In this document: positions 7,579 to 14,794 of the stretch, piece after piece
Position numbering within the stretch: the first letter of the stretch is position 1
Layout: each line of letters begins with the position of its first letter
Made by a program: the position numbers and the translations under genes
Notes under the pieces: generated by a model
The model's database searches: none
What the model saw: only the letters and a program-made list of their open reading frames with translations
What the model was told of the DNA's origin: nothing
Source: Pseudomonas sp.
Lineage (GTDB): Bacteria > Pseudomonadota > Gammaproteobacteria > Pseudomonadales > Pseudomonadaceae
Assembly (NCBI RefSeq): GCF_030698175.1
Contig: NZ_JAUYNT010000040.1
Location: forward strand, 1 to 57,431
Direction: 5' to 3'
DNA length: 57,431 nucleotides

Positions 7579-7941
7579 TCAAGCGGCTGGCGACGTTGCG
7601 GCATGTTTTTTCCAACCTGTTGCCTGCCGACCTAGCGGGTCGGTGATTTCTACTGTTCTGGCGTATTGGTTTGCACCAATCAGCTGTTTGTCGAGGGCGA
7701 GGCGCAGCATCAGTTCGATCACCTGGATACGTTCCAGAATTTGTTGGATGTGCTGCACTCGATCCCGGCCTTCCGCCGTGTTGGCGCGGAAAATCTGGAT
7801 GGTGACCTCGATGCACTCAGTCAGCAGCTTTTCACCGAGGGTGCGCTTGAACTCGCGGCGCATGTTCTTGGTGAGGTCTGCTGCCAGGCTGCATAGATCG
7901 CTGGCCAGCTTGTAGATCGGCAGGTGTTGGGCTAGGGCCAT
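7579..7941 (-). CDS. avd: Avd, DGR accessory variability protein
   Basis: A 120-residue, all-helical basic protein (MALAQHLPIYKLASDLCSLA, then four predicted helices). In size and pattern it matches the Avd/four-helix-bundle family that assembles as a pentamer and binds the DGR RT and template RNA. The LTKNMRREFKRTLGEKLL segment is typical of the family. It lies directly upstream of the TR and downstream of the first target gene, the canonical position. The start has a weak Shine-Dalgarno; the GC-rich hairpin of VR1 lies just upstream. Confidence 0.9.
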   Translation of the reverse strand: MALAQHLPIYKLASDLCSLAADLTKNMRREFKRTLGEKLLTECIEVTIQIFRANTAEGRDRVQHIQQILERIQVIELMLRLALDKQLIGANQYARTVEITDPLGRQATGWKKHAATSPAA

Positions 7942-7959
7942 GCTGAAAAACTCGCGAAA

Positions 7960-7976
7960 CGCGGGCTACGCCCGCG
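7960..7976 (-). other. Hairpin downstream of VR1
   Basis: CGCGGGC-TAC-GCCCGCG: a 7-bp GC stem with a 3-nt loop, 36 bp past the 3' end of VR1 and outside the coding region. It lacks a T tract on the gene strand immediately after the stem, so a terminator is less likely. In Bordetella phage BPP-1 a hairpin just past VR marks the target DNA; a matching role is inferred. Confidence 0.55.
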
Positions 7977-7987
7977 CCCTTAAAGGG

Positions 7988-8620
7988 TTAAATGGTTAAA
8001 GGGTTGAGCACTCTGCGGACGGCGACAGCCCGCCTTGCGGTGTCCTTGCGGTCGTAGTGCTGGCTGCCACCATCGAAGTTCTGGATCCACGCGTCGTCCG
8101 GGCTGTACTGCGTGCTGCTGGAGTACCAATCATCGGTGCTGAACAGCTCGGGCACGTTCAGGTAGCACAGGCGCAGCTCGTGGCGGGCGGGCAGGTAGAA
8201 GTCGCGGTGTCCATCGATCTCAACATCGGCCGTCCACTGTGCGGCCGGGTGGTCGTGCTCGGACTCACACAGGGCGCGGGTGTTGCTAAGCCCGTCATGC
8301 GCATTGGTCGCGCCGTCTTCGTTCTTGCCGGGTGCGCCCCAGGTGATTTCCTCTGCTTGCCCAGCCGGATCGGTCGGCACTATCAGGTGGTAGTCAGGCG
8401 TGCCGTTTTCGCCGCGCACTAGCCCGGCATAGATGCCGCCTTCGCCGTGCCAGTACTGGCCGATCTGTGGCGGCGTAAAGCCAAAGCTGCTGACCAGTTC
8501 GCCGGCGACTTGGTGCAATGCGGTAAGGCCGGTGGACTGCTCGAGCACTTGGCGCGCCAGTGCAGGGTTACGGGTTTTGAAGCGTTCTTCGCCGATGGTA
8601 AGTTTGATCATTTGGCTCAT
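7988..8620 (-). CDS. DGR variable protein 1 (C-type-lectin-like target)
   Basis: A 210-residue protein whose C-terminal residues 170-203 are encoded by VR1. The C-terminal half has the DUF1566/formylglycine-type C-type lectin pattern of DGR targets: DFYLPARHELRLCYLN, DDWYSSSTQYSPDDAW, then ARRAVAVRRV. The N-terminal half (IGQYWHGEGGIYAGLVRG) is shared in style with the second target. VR1 changes eight residues relative to the TR, mostly Asn codons to Asp, Ser, His, Tyr or Thr. There is no signal peptide or membrane helix. It is read leftward with the early genes, not with the tail genes, so how it would reach the virion or cell surface is unclear. The start has GAGGG upstream. Confidence 0.9.
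   Translation of the reverse strand: MSQMIKLTIGEERFKTRNPALARQVLEQSTGLTALHQVAGELVSSFGFTPPQIGQYWHGEGGIYAGLVRGENGTPDYHLIVPTDPAGQAEEITWGAPGKNEDGATNAHDGLSNTRALCESEHDHPAAQWTADVEIDGHRDFYLPARHELRLCYLNVPELFSTDDWYSSSTQYSPDDAWIQNFDGGSQHYDRKDTARRAVAVRRVLNPLTI
8013..8112 (-). repeat. DGR variable repeat VR1
   Basis: Eight substitutions versus TR, at TR plus-strand positions 7334, 7343, 7350, 7353, 7358, 7364, 7389 and 7392. Every one replaces a template adenine (coding strand). The IMH-side 27 bp are unchanged. The repeat ends 25 bp before the stop codon of variable protein 1. Confidence 0.95.
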
Positions 8621-8647
8621 GGTTCAACCCTCAAAATATGGCGTCGA

Positions 8648-8666
8648 CCGCGCGCTGCGCGCGCGG
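8648..8666 (-). other. Hairpin downstream of VR2
   Basis: CCGCGCGC-TGC-GCGCGCGG: a perfect 8-bp stem with a 3-nt loop, 39 bp past VR2 and between the two target genes. It has the same loop size and nearly the same spacing as the hairpin after VR1. The T tract on the gene strand precedes the stem, so it is not a rho-independent terminator for that strand. Confidence 0.55.
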
Positions 8667-8686
8667 CAAAAAAAGTGGTGAATGGG

Positions 8687-9301
8687 TTAAGGGCTGACCT
8701 TGTATCTGCGGACGGCGACAGCCCGCCTTGCGCCGCCCTTGGGGTCGTTGTCCTGGTAGCCAACATCGAAGTCCTGGACCCACGCGTAGTCCGGGCTGTG
8801 CTGCGTACTGGCGTAATACCACTCAGGCTGGAACGCCTCGGCGCCACCTTCCTGAAACTCGGGTGCGGTGGTCTGCGCCGGGCTTTCTTCGGTGTAGGGG
8901 TAGCCAACCGGAACGCTGCTGGGGTTGTCGCCATCGCGAAAGCTTGCCCAGTTTTCTTGGGTGGTTGGTTTCAGGTTGCGGTAGCAGAGTTCCAGCTCGT
9001 CGCGGCTTGGGATGTACCAGTCTTTGTGGTCGGCTATATCGAGCGTTAATGCCCACTGGCCTAGTGCGCTGCCGGCAGCAGCCATGGCCTCGGTATTTGC
9101 GCGGCCGTCGTTGCAGCTGCGGGCGCCTTCGATGTTCTGGCCGTATTCGCCCCAGGCGGTGGGGTGATGTTCGCCCAGTGCTTTGGGTGCAACGATCAGG
9201 GCATATTCGGTGCCGTCCAGCAGGAAGCGGCCGGCATAGAAGCCGCCTGCGAATGGGGTGCCGCCGATGGTTGGGGTGGCGATTTGAGTGTGTGCGTTCA
9301 T
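8687..9301 (-). CDS. DGR variable protein 2 (C-type-lectin-like target)
   Basis: A 204-residue protein with the DUF1566-like C-type lectin layout: DWYIPSRDELELCYRN, EWYYASTQHSPDYAW and a C-terminal ARRAVAVRRY. Residues about 166-199 come from VR2. The N-terminal part includes GGFYAGRFLLDGTEYALIV, comparable to the matching part of variable protein 1, so the two are diverged paralogues. The start at 9301 (MNAHTQIATPTIGG) has AAGGA upstream; a longer reading frame to 9520 overlaps the next gene and lacks support. Relative to the TR, VR2 changes Asn, Asp, His and Ile codons. It is first of the DGR cluster in transcription order. Confidence 0.9.
   Translation of the reverse strand: MNAHTQIATPTIGGTPFAGGFYAGRFLLDGTEYALIVAPKALGEHHPTAWGEYGQNIEGARSCNDGRANTEAMAAAGSALGQWALTLDIADHKDWYIPSRDELELCYRNLKPTTQENWASFRDGDNPSSVPVGYPYTEESPAQTTAPEFQEGGAEAFQPEWYYASTQHSPDYAWVQDFDVGYQDNDPKGGARRAVAVRRYKVSP
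8706..8805 (-). repeat. DGR variable repeat VR2
   Basis: Twelve differences from TR. Eleven are at template adenines (TR positions 7334, 7335, 7337, 7343, 7353, 7359, 7364, 7374, 7380, 7389, 7392). One, at 8801, is not, and is near the 5' edge where exchange may stop. Six of the mutated sites are also mutated in VR1. Confidence 0.95.
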
Positions 9302-9318
9302 GTGTGTTGTCCTTGGAT

Positions 9319-9858
9319 TCAGGCAGCGGCGCGGTGCGTGGTGCTGAGCAATTGCATCAGCCGATGGAAGTAGTTCACGGTCGCCTCGGTGGTGCCCCAA
9401 GGCTTGATGCGTGCGGCGCTTGGTTGGATGTTGGCGAGGCATTCCCATGTGCCAGGGTGGGCTGGCATCAGGTCCCGGCGTTCGGTGGCCAGCGCAATTA
9501 AGTCGGCGTCGTGGACGCAAGCTGGCAGCTCTGTGTCGAGGTTGAAGCGCTCGCAGATGGCCAGCCAGATGCGGTGCTCGATGTCGACAAAGGCGGGCAG
9601 CAGTTGCTTGAGTGGGCGCACCAGGTCGCCGACATAGGCTTCGGTTGCGTCATGCAGCAGTGCGACCAGTTGGTGCTCTTCCGGTACCAGGTCCGCGACG
9701 ATGCAGCAGTGCTGTGCAACCGAATAAAAGCCGCGGCTGTGGCCGTTGAAGCGGCACTGGTGGGCAAGGCTGTGGGCAATGTCCATCGGGTCGATCATGG
9801 CGGCAGTGGGTGCCAGCAGCTCGAAGCGCTTGCCGGTTAGGGTGAGTATCCAGGTCAT
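9319..9858 (-). CDS. HD-domain phosphohydrolase (YfbR-like)
   Basis: A 179-residue HD-superfamily hydrolase. The metal ligands are visible as His in SVAQHCCIVADLV, the HD pair in ALLHDATEAYVGDL and a later Asp in CVHDADLIALATERRDL. It resembles YfbR-type 5'-nucleotidases that dephosphorylate deoxynucleoside monophosphates. The start at 9858 (MTWILTLTGKRFELL) has GGGAG upstream; a longer frame is not supported. It ends 17 bp before the first DGR target and begins 5 bp after the DHH gene, so all are one operon. A role in nucleotide metabolism is inferred from family and from the nearby dNMP kinase. Confidence 0.8.
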   Translation of the reverse strand: MTWILTLTGKRFELLAPTAAMIDPMDIAHSLAHQCRFNGHSRGFYSVAQHCCIVADLVPEEHQLVALLHDATEAYVGDLVRPLKQLLPAFVDIEHRIWLAICERFNLDTELPACVHDADLIALATERRDLMPAHPGTWECLANIQPSAARIKPWGTTEATVNYFHRLMQLLSTTHRAAA

Positions 9859-9863
9859 GGCTG

Positions 9864-10964
9864 TTACTCCCATCCGGTGATGTATTGGGGATAGACGCAA
9901 GCGGCGAAAGTCGTGCGCCATGGGTCGGCGGGTGTGACGCCGTCCTCTTCGAAAACTGGGGCATCCAGCTGAGCTGCCGTCCATTCGCTTGCGTCATCGG
10001 TGGTGTAGTGATAGCCCGCGAAAGCACAGAGTATCGCCACGGCTTGCTCGGGGGTGTAGGCAGCAACAATGTCATTTTCGCCAACCTGAAAGCACTTAAG
10101 TGCTGGAGCATTGCAGGCTAGAGGGTGCTCGAAAGGCACCTTGAATCCCGCTGCATTGCGGTGGCCACCGCCGCCGTATTGTTTGGCTATGGCGGATACA
10201 TCCTCGCCGGCATCGGAGCTGCGCAGGGAGAATTGGCGGCCCTCGGCCGTGTCCCAGTAGATGGCGGCAAACGGTTGGCCTTGGCTCAAGAGTGCGCCTG
10301 CATCGCTGGCCATGGTGTGGGGTAGGTTGACGACTGGAACGGTTACGCCGCCGATCACCATGTAGCGACTGTTACTGGCTACTAGGCCGACTACATCCTT
10401 CTGCTGCTTGCGCTCAATGGCGTGACCATCCAAGCGCAGGGCGTTGATGTGGTCTGCCATCAGCAGATCCCAGGTGGCAAAGTCCTGTGGGTGGCTGAAT
10501 ACGGCGGCCATTACATCCTTGGTGCCTTCCAGCTTGAACTGCCACAGGTCGCGGTCTTCGATATGGTTGATCAGGGCTGGCCGGGGCTGATCAGGGAAGA
10601 AGAAATCCCAGGTCATGCCGGCGCCACTGCGGTGCATATCAAAGAGTGCCGCGAGCTGGTCAGTTGATTCCATCCAGAGCAGGAAGCTGCTTGGGGCCTT
10701 GGGCAGCTGCGCGAGTGCCTCAGCCGCTGTCTTGTGGTGGTCAATAACGAGAATGGATGTGGCGGTCTCGGCCATCTGCTGCAGGGTTTCCAGCGGATAG
10801 GAGAAATCCACGATGATGACGGACCGGCCCTCAACGTCTGGCGCTGGTTTGCCATAGGCGGCAGCGTGGAAGTCAACATTCCCTGCGCCAAGCGCTTTGC
10901 GTACCGACCAGGCAGCGCCGAAACCGTCGGCGCAGTTGCCGTGATAAATGCAAAGAGTCTTCAT
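9864..10964 (-). CDS. DHH-family phosphoesterase
   Basis: A 366-residue protein of the DHH/DHHA1 superfamily (RecJ, nanoRNase and pAp phosphatase relatives). The N-terminal DHH domain shows YHGNCADGFGAAW, VIIVDFS and VIDHHKT, which hold the metal-binding aspartates and histidines. The DHHA1-like part ends in KQYGGGGHRNAAGFKV. It likely hydrolyses short oligonucleotides or phosphorylated nucleotides in the cytoplasm. The start overlaps the end of the upstream gene by 4 bp (ATGA). An extra C-terminal 80 residues (VAAYTPEQAVAILCAFAGYH onward) are not part of the core fold and have no recognised family. Confidence 0.85.
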   Translation of the reverse strand: MKTLCIYHGNCADGFGAAWSVRKALGAGNVDFHAAAYGKPAPDVEGRSVIIVDFSYPLETLQQMAETATSILVIDHHKTAAEALAQLPKAPSSFLLWMESTDQLAALFDMHRSGAGMTWDFFFPDQPRPALINHIEDRDLWQFKLEGTKDVMAAVFSHPQDFATWDLLMADHINALRLDGHAIERKQQKDVVGLVASNSRYMVIGGVTVPVVNLPHTMASDAGALLSQGQPFAAIYWDTAEGRQFSLRSSDAGEDVSAIAKQYGGGGHRNAAGFKVPFEHPLACNAPALKCFQVGENDIVAAYTPEQAVAILCAFAGYHYTTDDASEWTAAQLDAPVFEEDGVTPADPWRTTFAACVYPQYITGWE

Positions 10965-11644
10965 GCCATCACCTCTTGGCCGGCTTCGTGTGTTTGCTGT
11001 TGGTGGATGGCCAGGCGCAGCACGTCGCGCACATGCTCAAACCCATCGGCCGGGCTGGTAACGAGGAAGCGCAGCTCGCCGGTTTCTAGGTCGCCGTGAT
11101 AGCTGGCTTCTTTGTCCAGCCACTCAATGAGCGCGGTGTCGGGGTGCTCAAAGTGGGCGGGGGGGGCGGCGCTGTATTCCAGTGCTATGCGCAGCCGCTC
11201 AATCATGTTGAGTGCGTTCTGCTGCAGGGCGCGGGCGAAGCGGGCGTGCTCGGGGGATTTCAAACCGTCAAAGGTGCTGGCGGCTAGTTCCAGTTTGCTG
11301 GCGATGGCGCCAAGCACCGCCTGGTCATCGGTGGTAAACGGGTTAGCGCGGCGGGCGAAGAGGCAGATGCGCTCATTGCAGTCGAGCATGATGGCTTCAA
11401 GGGCGGTGCGGTGGTCGCGCCGCTCGATCTCGCGCAGGCTCTTGAGTTGTTCGGCGTCGTTGCGGTATTGGCGCACGCACTCGCCGGCTTCGGCAAAGGC
11501 TGCCGACTTACCGGCGCTGTGGCCTGTTGCATAGCCTTCGGCGGTACCGTCTTTACGTCCGGACATGTAGCCGCCCCAGTAGAGGAGACCGATGGCGGCG
11601 AAGATGGCGATCACCGCCAAGATGCTAAGGGTTGTTGTTTGCAT
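10961..11644 (-). CDS. Membrane-anchored phage protein of unknown function
   Basis: A 227-residue protein with one N-terminal membrane helix (LSILAVIAIFAAIGLLYWGG) followed by a Gly-rich hinge and a long, mainly helical soluble part. No catalytic motif is visible. The start is preceded by GAGGCACAGCAC, part of a leader sequence repeated elsewhere in this prophage (see 12944 and 16682). Confidence 0.65.
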   Translation of the reverse strand: MQTTTLSILAVIAIFAAIGLLYWGGYMSGRKDGTAEGYATGHSAGKSAAFAEAGECVRQYRNDAEQLKSLREIERRDHRTALEAIMLDCNERICLFARRANPFTTDDQAVLGAIASKLELAASTFDGLKSPEHARFARALQQNALNMIERLRIALEYSAAPPAHFEHPDTALIEWLDKEASYHGDLETGELRFLVTSPADGFEHVRDVLRLAIHQQQTHEAGQEVMA

Positions 11645-11707
11645 GTGCTGTGCCTCTGTAAGCCTGCCGCTGCGAGTGGTAGTGCGGCGGCAGGGTGTTG
11701 GTGGTGG

Positions 11708-12541
11708 TTACTTGCCGAGGGCGAAGGTGCCGATGGTCAGTGGTACGAAGCCGCCGACTTCTTTCTCCAGCACGGCCTTGAACTCGCGGGCGAACTCTTC
11801 GCGCTGCGACTCTTCACCCACCCAGCGCAACTTGAGCACCGGGGCATCACCGCCGGTCAGCACGGACATGCGCAGGGTGATGGCGGCAGGTTGCAGCGCC
11901 TCGAATGGCACGGTGGTGAACACAAAGGAGCTGGGCAGGGTGTCCATGCTCTTGGCTTCGATCTCGTCCATGGCGCTGCGGCTGGCATTGAAGTCACCGA
12001 CCACGCTGTCACGCGTGGCGGTGGCCTTGATGGTCATGCGGCGCACGGCGTTGATGGCGGCTACCAGTTGCAAATCGGTGGTGCCGTCTTTGGCCTGCAC
12101 GTGTTGCGCCCAGTCTTCCAGCCACTCGGCCAGCGCCTGTTGGCTCAGGTTCTTGCCGAGGATGCCTTGCAGGGCTGAATAGGCGGCGGTTGGTTTGAGG
12201 GTCAGCGTGGCGGTGTCGTCGGCGTGGCCGGCGTCACCCATGTCGCCCAGGTTGAAGATGACCGTGGCGGCCATGGCGTCCTGGTCAACAAAGCCGCGGG
12301 AAGCCATGCCTTCGGGGGCAGTGTCGTCGTGGCTCTCAACGTACTTGGCGAAGTCGGCCAGTGCGTGGGTTTTCAGGTTGCCGCGAAAGCGATCGCGCAT
12401 GGGTTGGTACTGTTCGAGCTTGACCATGGTGGCGGACTCGGGGAGTACGGCAACCTTGGAGCCGCCATCGATAACAATGGGCTTGGCGGCAGCGATCAGT
12501 GCTTGGGCTTCGATGTGTTGCAGGGTTTCTTTGCTAAACAT
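11708..12541 (-). CDS. DUF2303 / YfdQ-family phage protein
   Basis: A 277-residue cytoplasmic protein beginning MFSKETLQHIEAQALIAAAK. The sequence (ALADFAKYVESHD, ITLRMSVLTGGDAPVLKLRW) fits the YfdQ/DUF2303 family found in early operons of many temperate phages and prophages. Its role is unknown; neighbours are often recombination or nucleotide genes. It follows an AAGGAAGCACCC ribosome-binding site. Confidence 0.75.
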   Translation of the reverse strand: MFSKETLQHIEAQALIAAAKPIVIDGGSKVAVLPESATMVKLEQYQPMRDRFRGNLKTHALADFAKYVESHDDTAPEGMASRGFVDQDAMAATVIFNLGDMGDAGHADDTATLTLKPTAAYSALQGILGKNLSQQALAEWLEDWAQHVQAKDGTTDLQLVAAINAVRRMTIKATATRDSVVGDFNASRSAMDEIEAKSMDTLPSSFVFTTVPFEALQPAAITLRMSVLTGGDAPVLKLRWVGEESQREEFAREFKAVLEKEVGGFVPLTIGTFALGK

Positions 12542-12598
12542 GGGTGCTTCCTTGGTTTATTGAGTGAGCGTTAGCTGCGGTGTGGTTAAGGGGCGCGC

Positions 12599-12946
12599 TT
12601 AAACTTCGCGAGCGGTGACGGGCGTGAGGTCACTACTGAAGAGCTGGGCCGTCGGGTTGCTCTGGAACAGTTCAAGGCCTTTTTCGGTGACGTACAGCGG
12701 AGTGTCGAGGGTGGTGTCTTCGCGTTTTTTGCCGCGTTTGGTGGGTTGCACGTAATCCAAGGTGTGGCTGACGGCGACCTGATTGCTCTGGCCGATCTGC
12801 TTTATCTTGAATGTGAGCGTGACTTGGCCAACCTTGCCGTGGTCGATCACGCCGCCGGCGACATCGGACAGCGCGTGGCCTACTTGCTGGGCGAACACGG
12901 CCGCGTTGAGTGAGTTCAAGAACTCGTTGGTGTCGGTAGCTTTCAT
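12599..12946 (-). CDS. Phage hypothetical protein, 115 aa, linked to the DUF2303 gene
   Basis: A soluble protein (MKATDTNEFLNSLNAAVFAQ) with a strand-rich middle (QVTLTFKIKQIG) usually found beside DUF2303 genes in Pseudomonas prophages; that association is from general knowledge, not measured here. The start at 12946 lies directly after GAGGCACAGCAC; an upstream start at 13024 lacks a ribosome-binding site. Confidence 0.65.
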   Translation of the reverse strand: MKATDTNEFLNSLNAAVFAQQVGHALSDVAGGVIDHGKVGQVTLTFKIKQIGQSNQVAVSHTLDYVQPTKRGKKREDTTLDTPLYVTEKGLELFQSNPTAQLFSSDLTPVTAREV

Positions 12947-12984
12947 GTGCTGTGCCTCTCTTGCTGGTGGTGGCCGTGGTAGGG
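12944..12984 (-). repeat. Repeated leader module, copy ahead of the 115-aa gene
   Basis: On the minus strand it reads CCCTACCACGG, 15 nt, then GAGGCACAGCACATG, with the ATG being the gene start. The same two boxes recur at 16529-16580 and 16682-16723 on the other strand, and single boxes occur at 11642-11656 and 14667-14681. Confidence 0.6.
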
Positions 12985-12989
12985 CCGGG

Positions 12990-13232
12990 TTATGCCGCTT
13001 TTGCGGCTTCTTCCTGACGATCAAGCCAGGTGGCGAGGTCGTGCAGGTAGATGATCCAAGTGCGGCGTGTGGCGCTTGTTGCGGGTGAAATCTTGATATC
13101 GATCTGCTTTCCCCTGATCTTTCTGAGCAGATACCGCGGCGAGCTGATGTGTCTTAAGTAGTCCGCCATGAACGTTTCTATGGTGATGAATCGGTCTGGG
13201 TACTTTTTCTCCAGTTTTTCAAGTGTCGTCAC
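12990..13232 (-). CDS. PrtN-like regulator
   Basis: An 80-residue protein with the layout of the pyocin activator PrtN family: FMADYLRHISSPRYLLRKIR in the middle and the conserved end YLHDLATWLDRQEEAA. PrtN in Pseudomonas aeruginosa activates pyocin genes; phage relatives are probably transcription activators. Its start overlaps the upstream gene by 14 bp. The target promoter is not known. Confidence 0.65.
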   Translation of the reverse strand: MTTLEKLEKKYPDRFITIETFMADYLRHISSPRYLLRKIRGKQIDIKISPATSATRRTWIIYLHDLATWLDRQEEAAKAA

Positions 13233-13611
13233 GCAGGCCTCCCGTGTTGTATGGCTCCCCGCGCCCCACCGGGAAGCTGGTGGCTATTAACTGGGCAAGG
13301 CCGTCGATGGTCTTGCCGATCTGCCGGGCGACCACGCTGCCTGCGGCGTCGGTAATTACCGCGCCATAGGGGGTGGCCGGGTTTAGCGTGAGCGTGACGT
13401 GGGGCAGGTGACCGCGAGGTGTTACGGCCAGCAACGCGCAGTACAGCGGGCCAAGGTCGGCCACTTGCCCAGGTGTTTGCGCCTGCAGCCGCTCGATGGC
13501 CTCGGCACTGGCTGCGCGCATCACTGCAGGGTCAATGACCGTTGGGTGATCAAGGTGCAGGCCCACCAGCTTGAGCGCGCCGATGGCATGTTGGGTGGCG
13601 GTTGGCTTCAT
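13219..13611 (-). CDS. Phage hypothetical protein, 130 aa
   Basis: A soluble protein (MKPTATQHAIGALKLVGLHL) with a helical first half and a strand-rich second half. It is coupled to its neighbours by short overlaps on both sides. No family was recognised. Confidence 0.6.
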   Translation of the reverse strand: MKPTATQHAIGALKLVGLHLDHPTVIDPAVMRAASAEAIERLQAQTPGQVADLGPLYCALLAVTPRGHLPHVTLTLNPATPYGAVITDAAGSVVARQIGKTIDGLAQLIATSFPVGRGEPYNTGGLRDDT

Positions 13612-13883
13612 GCTGCTGCGTCCTTGTTGGTTACGTTGATGCCCAGCTGTTGTGCCAGCCAGCCCAAGCCCTGTTCGGTGCTCATCACCACGGCGTAGTG
13701 GCTGTACTGCCTGATGCTTGGGTTCCAGCGGCTGCGGGGGTCGATATACAGGTGGCCTTTGTCGCGGTATTTGCAGGCCAGCTCGCCCAATTGAGTCAGT
13801 ACACCTAGCCCGCGCAGCTGTTTGCGCAAGGCGCGAGGCTTGATGCCGAGCACTGCAGCGGCTTCGTCTAGAGTCCGGTTCAT
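13608..13883 (-). CDS. KilAC/antirepressor-like DNA-binding domain protein
   Basis: A 91-residue protein that looks like the stand-alone C-terminal domain of phage antirepressors: a helix-turn-helix-like start (LDEAAAVLGIKPRALRKQLR), then YRDKGHLYIDPRSRW, and an end resembling KilAC (STEQGLGWLAQQLG). A regulatory DNA-binding role is likely, but the typical N-terminal antirepressor domain is absent. ATGA overlap with the next gene. Confidence 0.6.
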   Translation of the reverse strand: MNRTLDEAAAVLGIKPRALRKQLRGLGVLTQLGELACKYRDKGHLYIDPRSRWNPSIRQYSHYAVVMSTEQGLGWLAQQLGINVTNKDAAA

Positions 13884-13894
13884 GGCGGCTGGCC

Positions 13895-14473
13895 TCAGGC
13901 TGCTGAGCGCAAGGCTTGGCGGCGCGAGAGGATCAGCATCAAGTGATCCAGTTGGGTATAGAGGTGCTGTAGATCGGCGTCGTTATGGATAACAAGGTCG
14001 TTGTCGTGGATGGCAACGCCGGCCTCACTGATGTGCGGGTTTACCGCCGCAGCATCTGGGCGCAGCAAGTGCAGCACGGTGCCGCCCTGAGCGCGAATCC
14101 ACGTGGCTTCATTCTCAAAGCGCACGTCGCTGATCACGAACCCCGGCAGGTAGCCGTCTTGCAGCTCGAGCATGTTGTCCATGTTCTGGCGGGCCAGCAG
14201 TAGCCACAGATCGTTGTGCACACTGTGGCGGCCCCACTCGGTGCCGAGCAGCTGCATCAGCTCGCGTGGGGACTTGCCGATGATGGGCAGTGGGGTTTCT
14301 TTCAGGGCGCCATTCAGCTGCTCAGCGGTAAGGTTGAACATCTGTTGCAGCGCAGTTTTTAGCGGGCTGGCGAAGGCGTAAACCGCCAGCAGATAGTGTG
14401 CTACCAGATAGTTGGCCGCTGTGTCTTTGCCGGTGCGGGCGAGGCCGTGCAGGCCGATTAGGATCTGTTTCAT
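13895..14473 (-). CDS. Deoxynucleoside monophosphate kinase
   Basis: A 192-residue P-loop kinase of the phage dNMP kinase family. The start IGLHGLARTGKDTAANYL holds the Walker A motif (GLARTGKDT), and later GKSPRELMQLLGTEWGR and FVISDVRFENEA match the family's substrate and Walker B regions. It phosphorylates dNMPs for phage DNA synthesis. It is second in the leftward operon and overlaps the first gene by 4 bp. Confidence 0.85.
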   Translation of the reverse strand: MKQILIGLHGLARTGKDTAANYLVAHYLLAVYAFASPLKTALQQMFNLTAEQLNGALKETPLPIIGKSPRELMQLLGTEWGRHSVHNDLWLLLARQNMDNMLELQDGYLPGFVISDVRFENEATWIRAQGGTVLHLLRPDAAAVNPHISEAGVAIHDNDLVIHNDADLQHLYTQLDHLMLILSRRQALRSAA

Positions 14474-14655
14474 GCTGCGCTACCTCCGTCCCATGGGCCT
14501 TGGCTGGCTTGGCGGTGGGTAAGTGCGCGGGTGGCGGTTTTGAATTCGCAGTCGCCATCACGCGCCAGGCGGCGCACTTCGAAGATGCGGTTGGGGTTGC
14601 TCACTGCTGGGTGAATGAACACCTTGCAGGGGGTGTTGCTGTGCTGTGCTCTCAT
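14470..14655 (-). CDS. First gene of the leftward operon, 61 aa
   Basis: A short basic protein (MRAQHSNTPCKVFIHPAVSN) with the segment NRIFEVRRLARDGDCEFKTA. Start chosen for GGAGCGATCCC upstream and for its position just downstream of the predicted left early promoter. No family was recognised. Confidence 0.5.
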   Translation of the reverse strand: MRAQHSNTPCKVFIHPAVSNPNRIFEVRRLARDGDCEFKTATRALTHRQASQGPWDGGSAA

Positions 14656-14691
14656 GGGATCGCTCCGTAACCGTGGTAGGGATACGGCGCT

Positions 14692-14734
14692 AAATTAGCC
14701 CAGCAAATTTATTTATTCAATACCCTGACTAATA
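14692..14734 (-). promoter_or_regulatory. Left early promoter with repressor operator
   Basis: On the minus strand, TTGAAT (14715-14720) and TAATTT (14692-14697) are spaced by 17 bp, ahead of the leftward operon. Just upstream, 14724-14731 reads CCTGACTA within CCCTGACTAATA, the same sequence found twice between the repressor and cro genes. This is where the lambda OL/pL equivalent would be. Repressor binding is inferred, not shown. Confidence 0.5.
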
Positions 14735-14753
14735 ATTATTTTTATGGGCAATA

Positions 14754-14778
14754 AAAGCCCCGCTCGGTGGCGGGGTTC
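14754..14778 (-). terminator. Terminator of the repressor operon
   Basis: On the minus strand CCCCGCC-ACCGA-GCGGGG is followed by CTTTTAT. It lies 17 bp past the 125-codon frame ending at 14795 and insulates the repressor operon from the left early promoter. Confidence 0.7.
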
Positions 14779-14794
14779 TGATGCACAGGGAGGA

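Noticed and set aside
7368..7604. Extension of the RT frame up to 7604 (79 more residues)
   Set aside because: The extra part overlaps avd and crosses the spacer and TR in a frame without domain features; the adenine-rich TR merely lacks stops there.
8801..8801. The single non-adenine change between TR and VR2 as evidence against DGR action
   Set aside because: It lies six bases from the far edge of the match, where cDNA exchange may not reach; VR1 keeps the TR base.
13608..13883. Full phage antirepressor
   Set aside because: Only a KilAC-like domain of 91 residues is present; the usual N-terminal antirepressor domain is missing.
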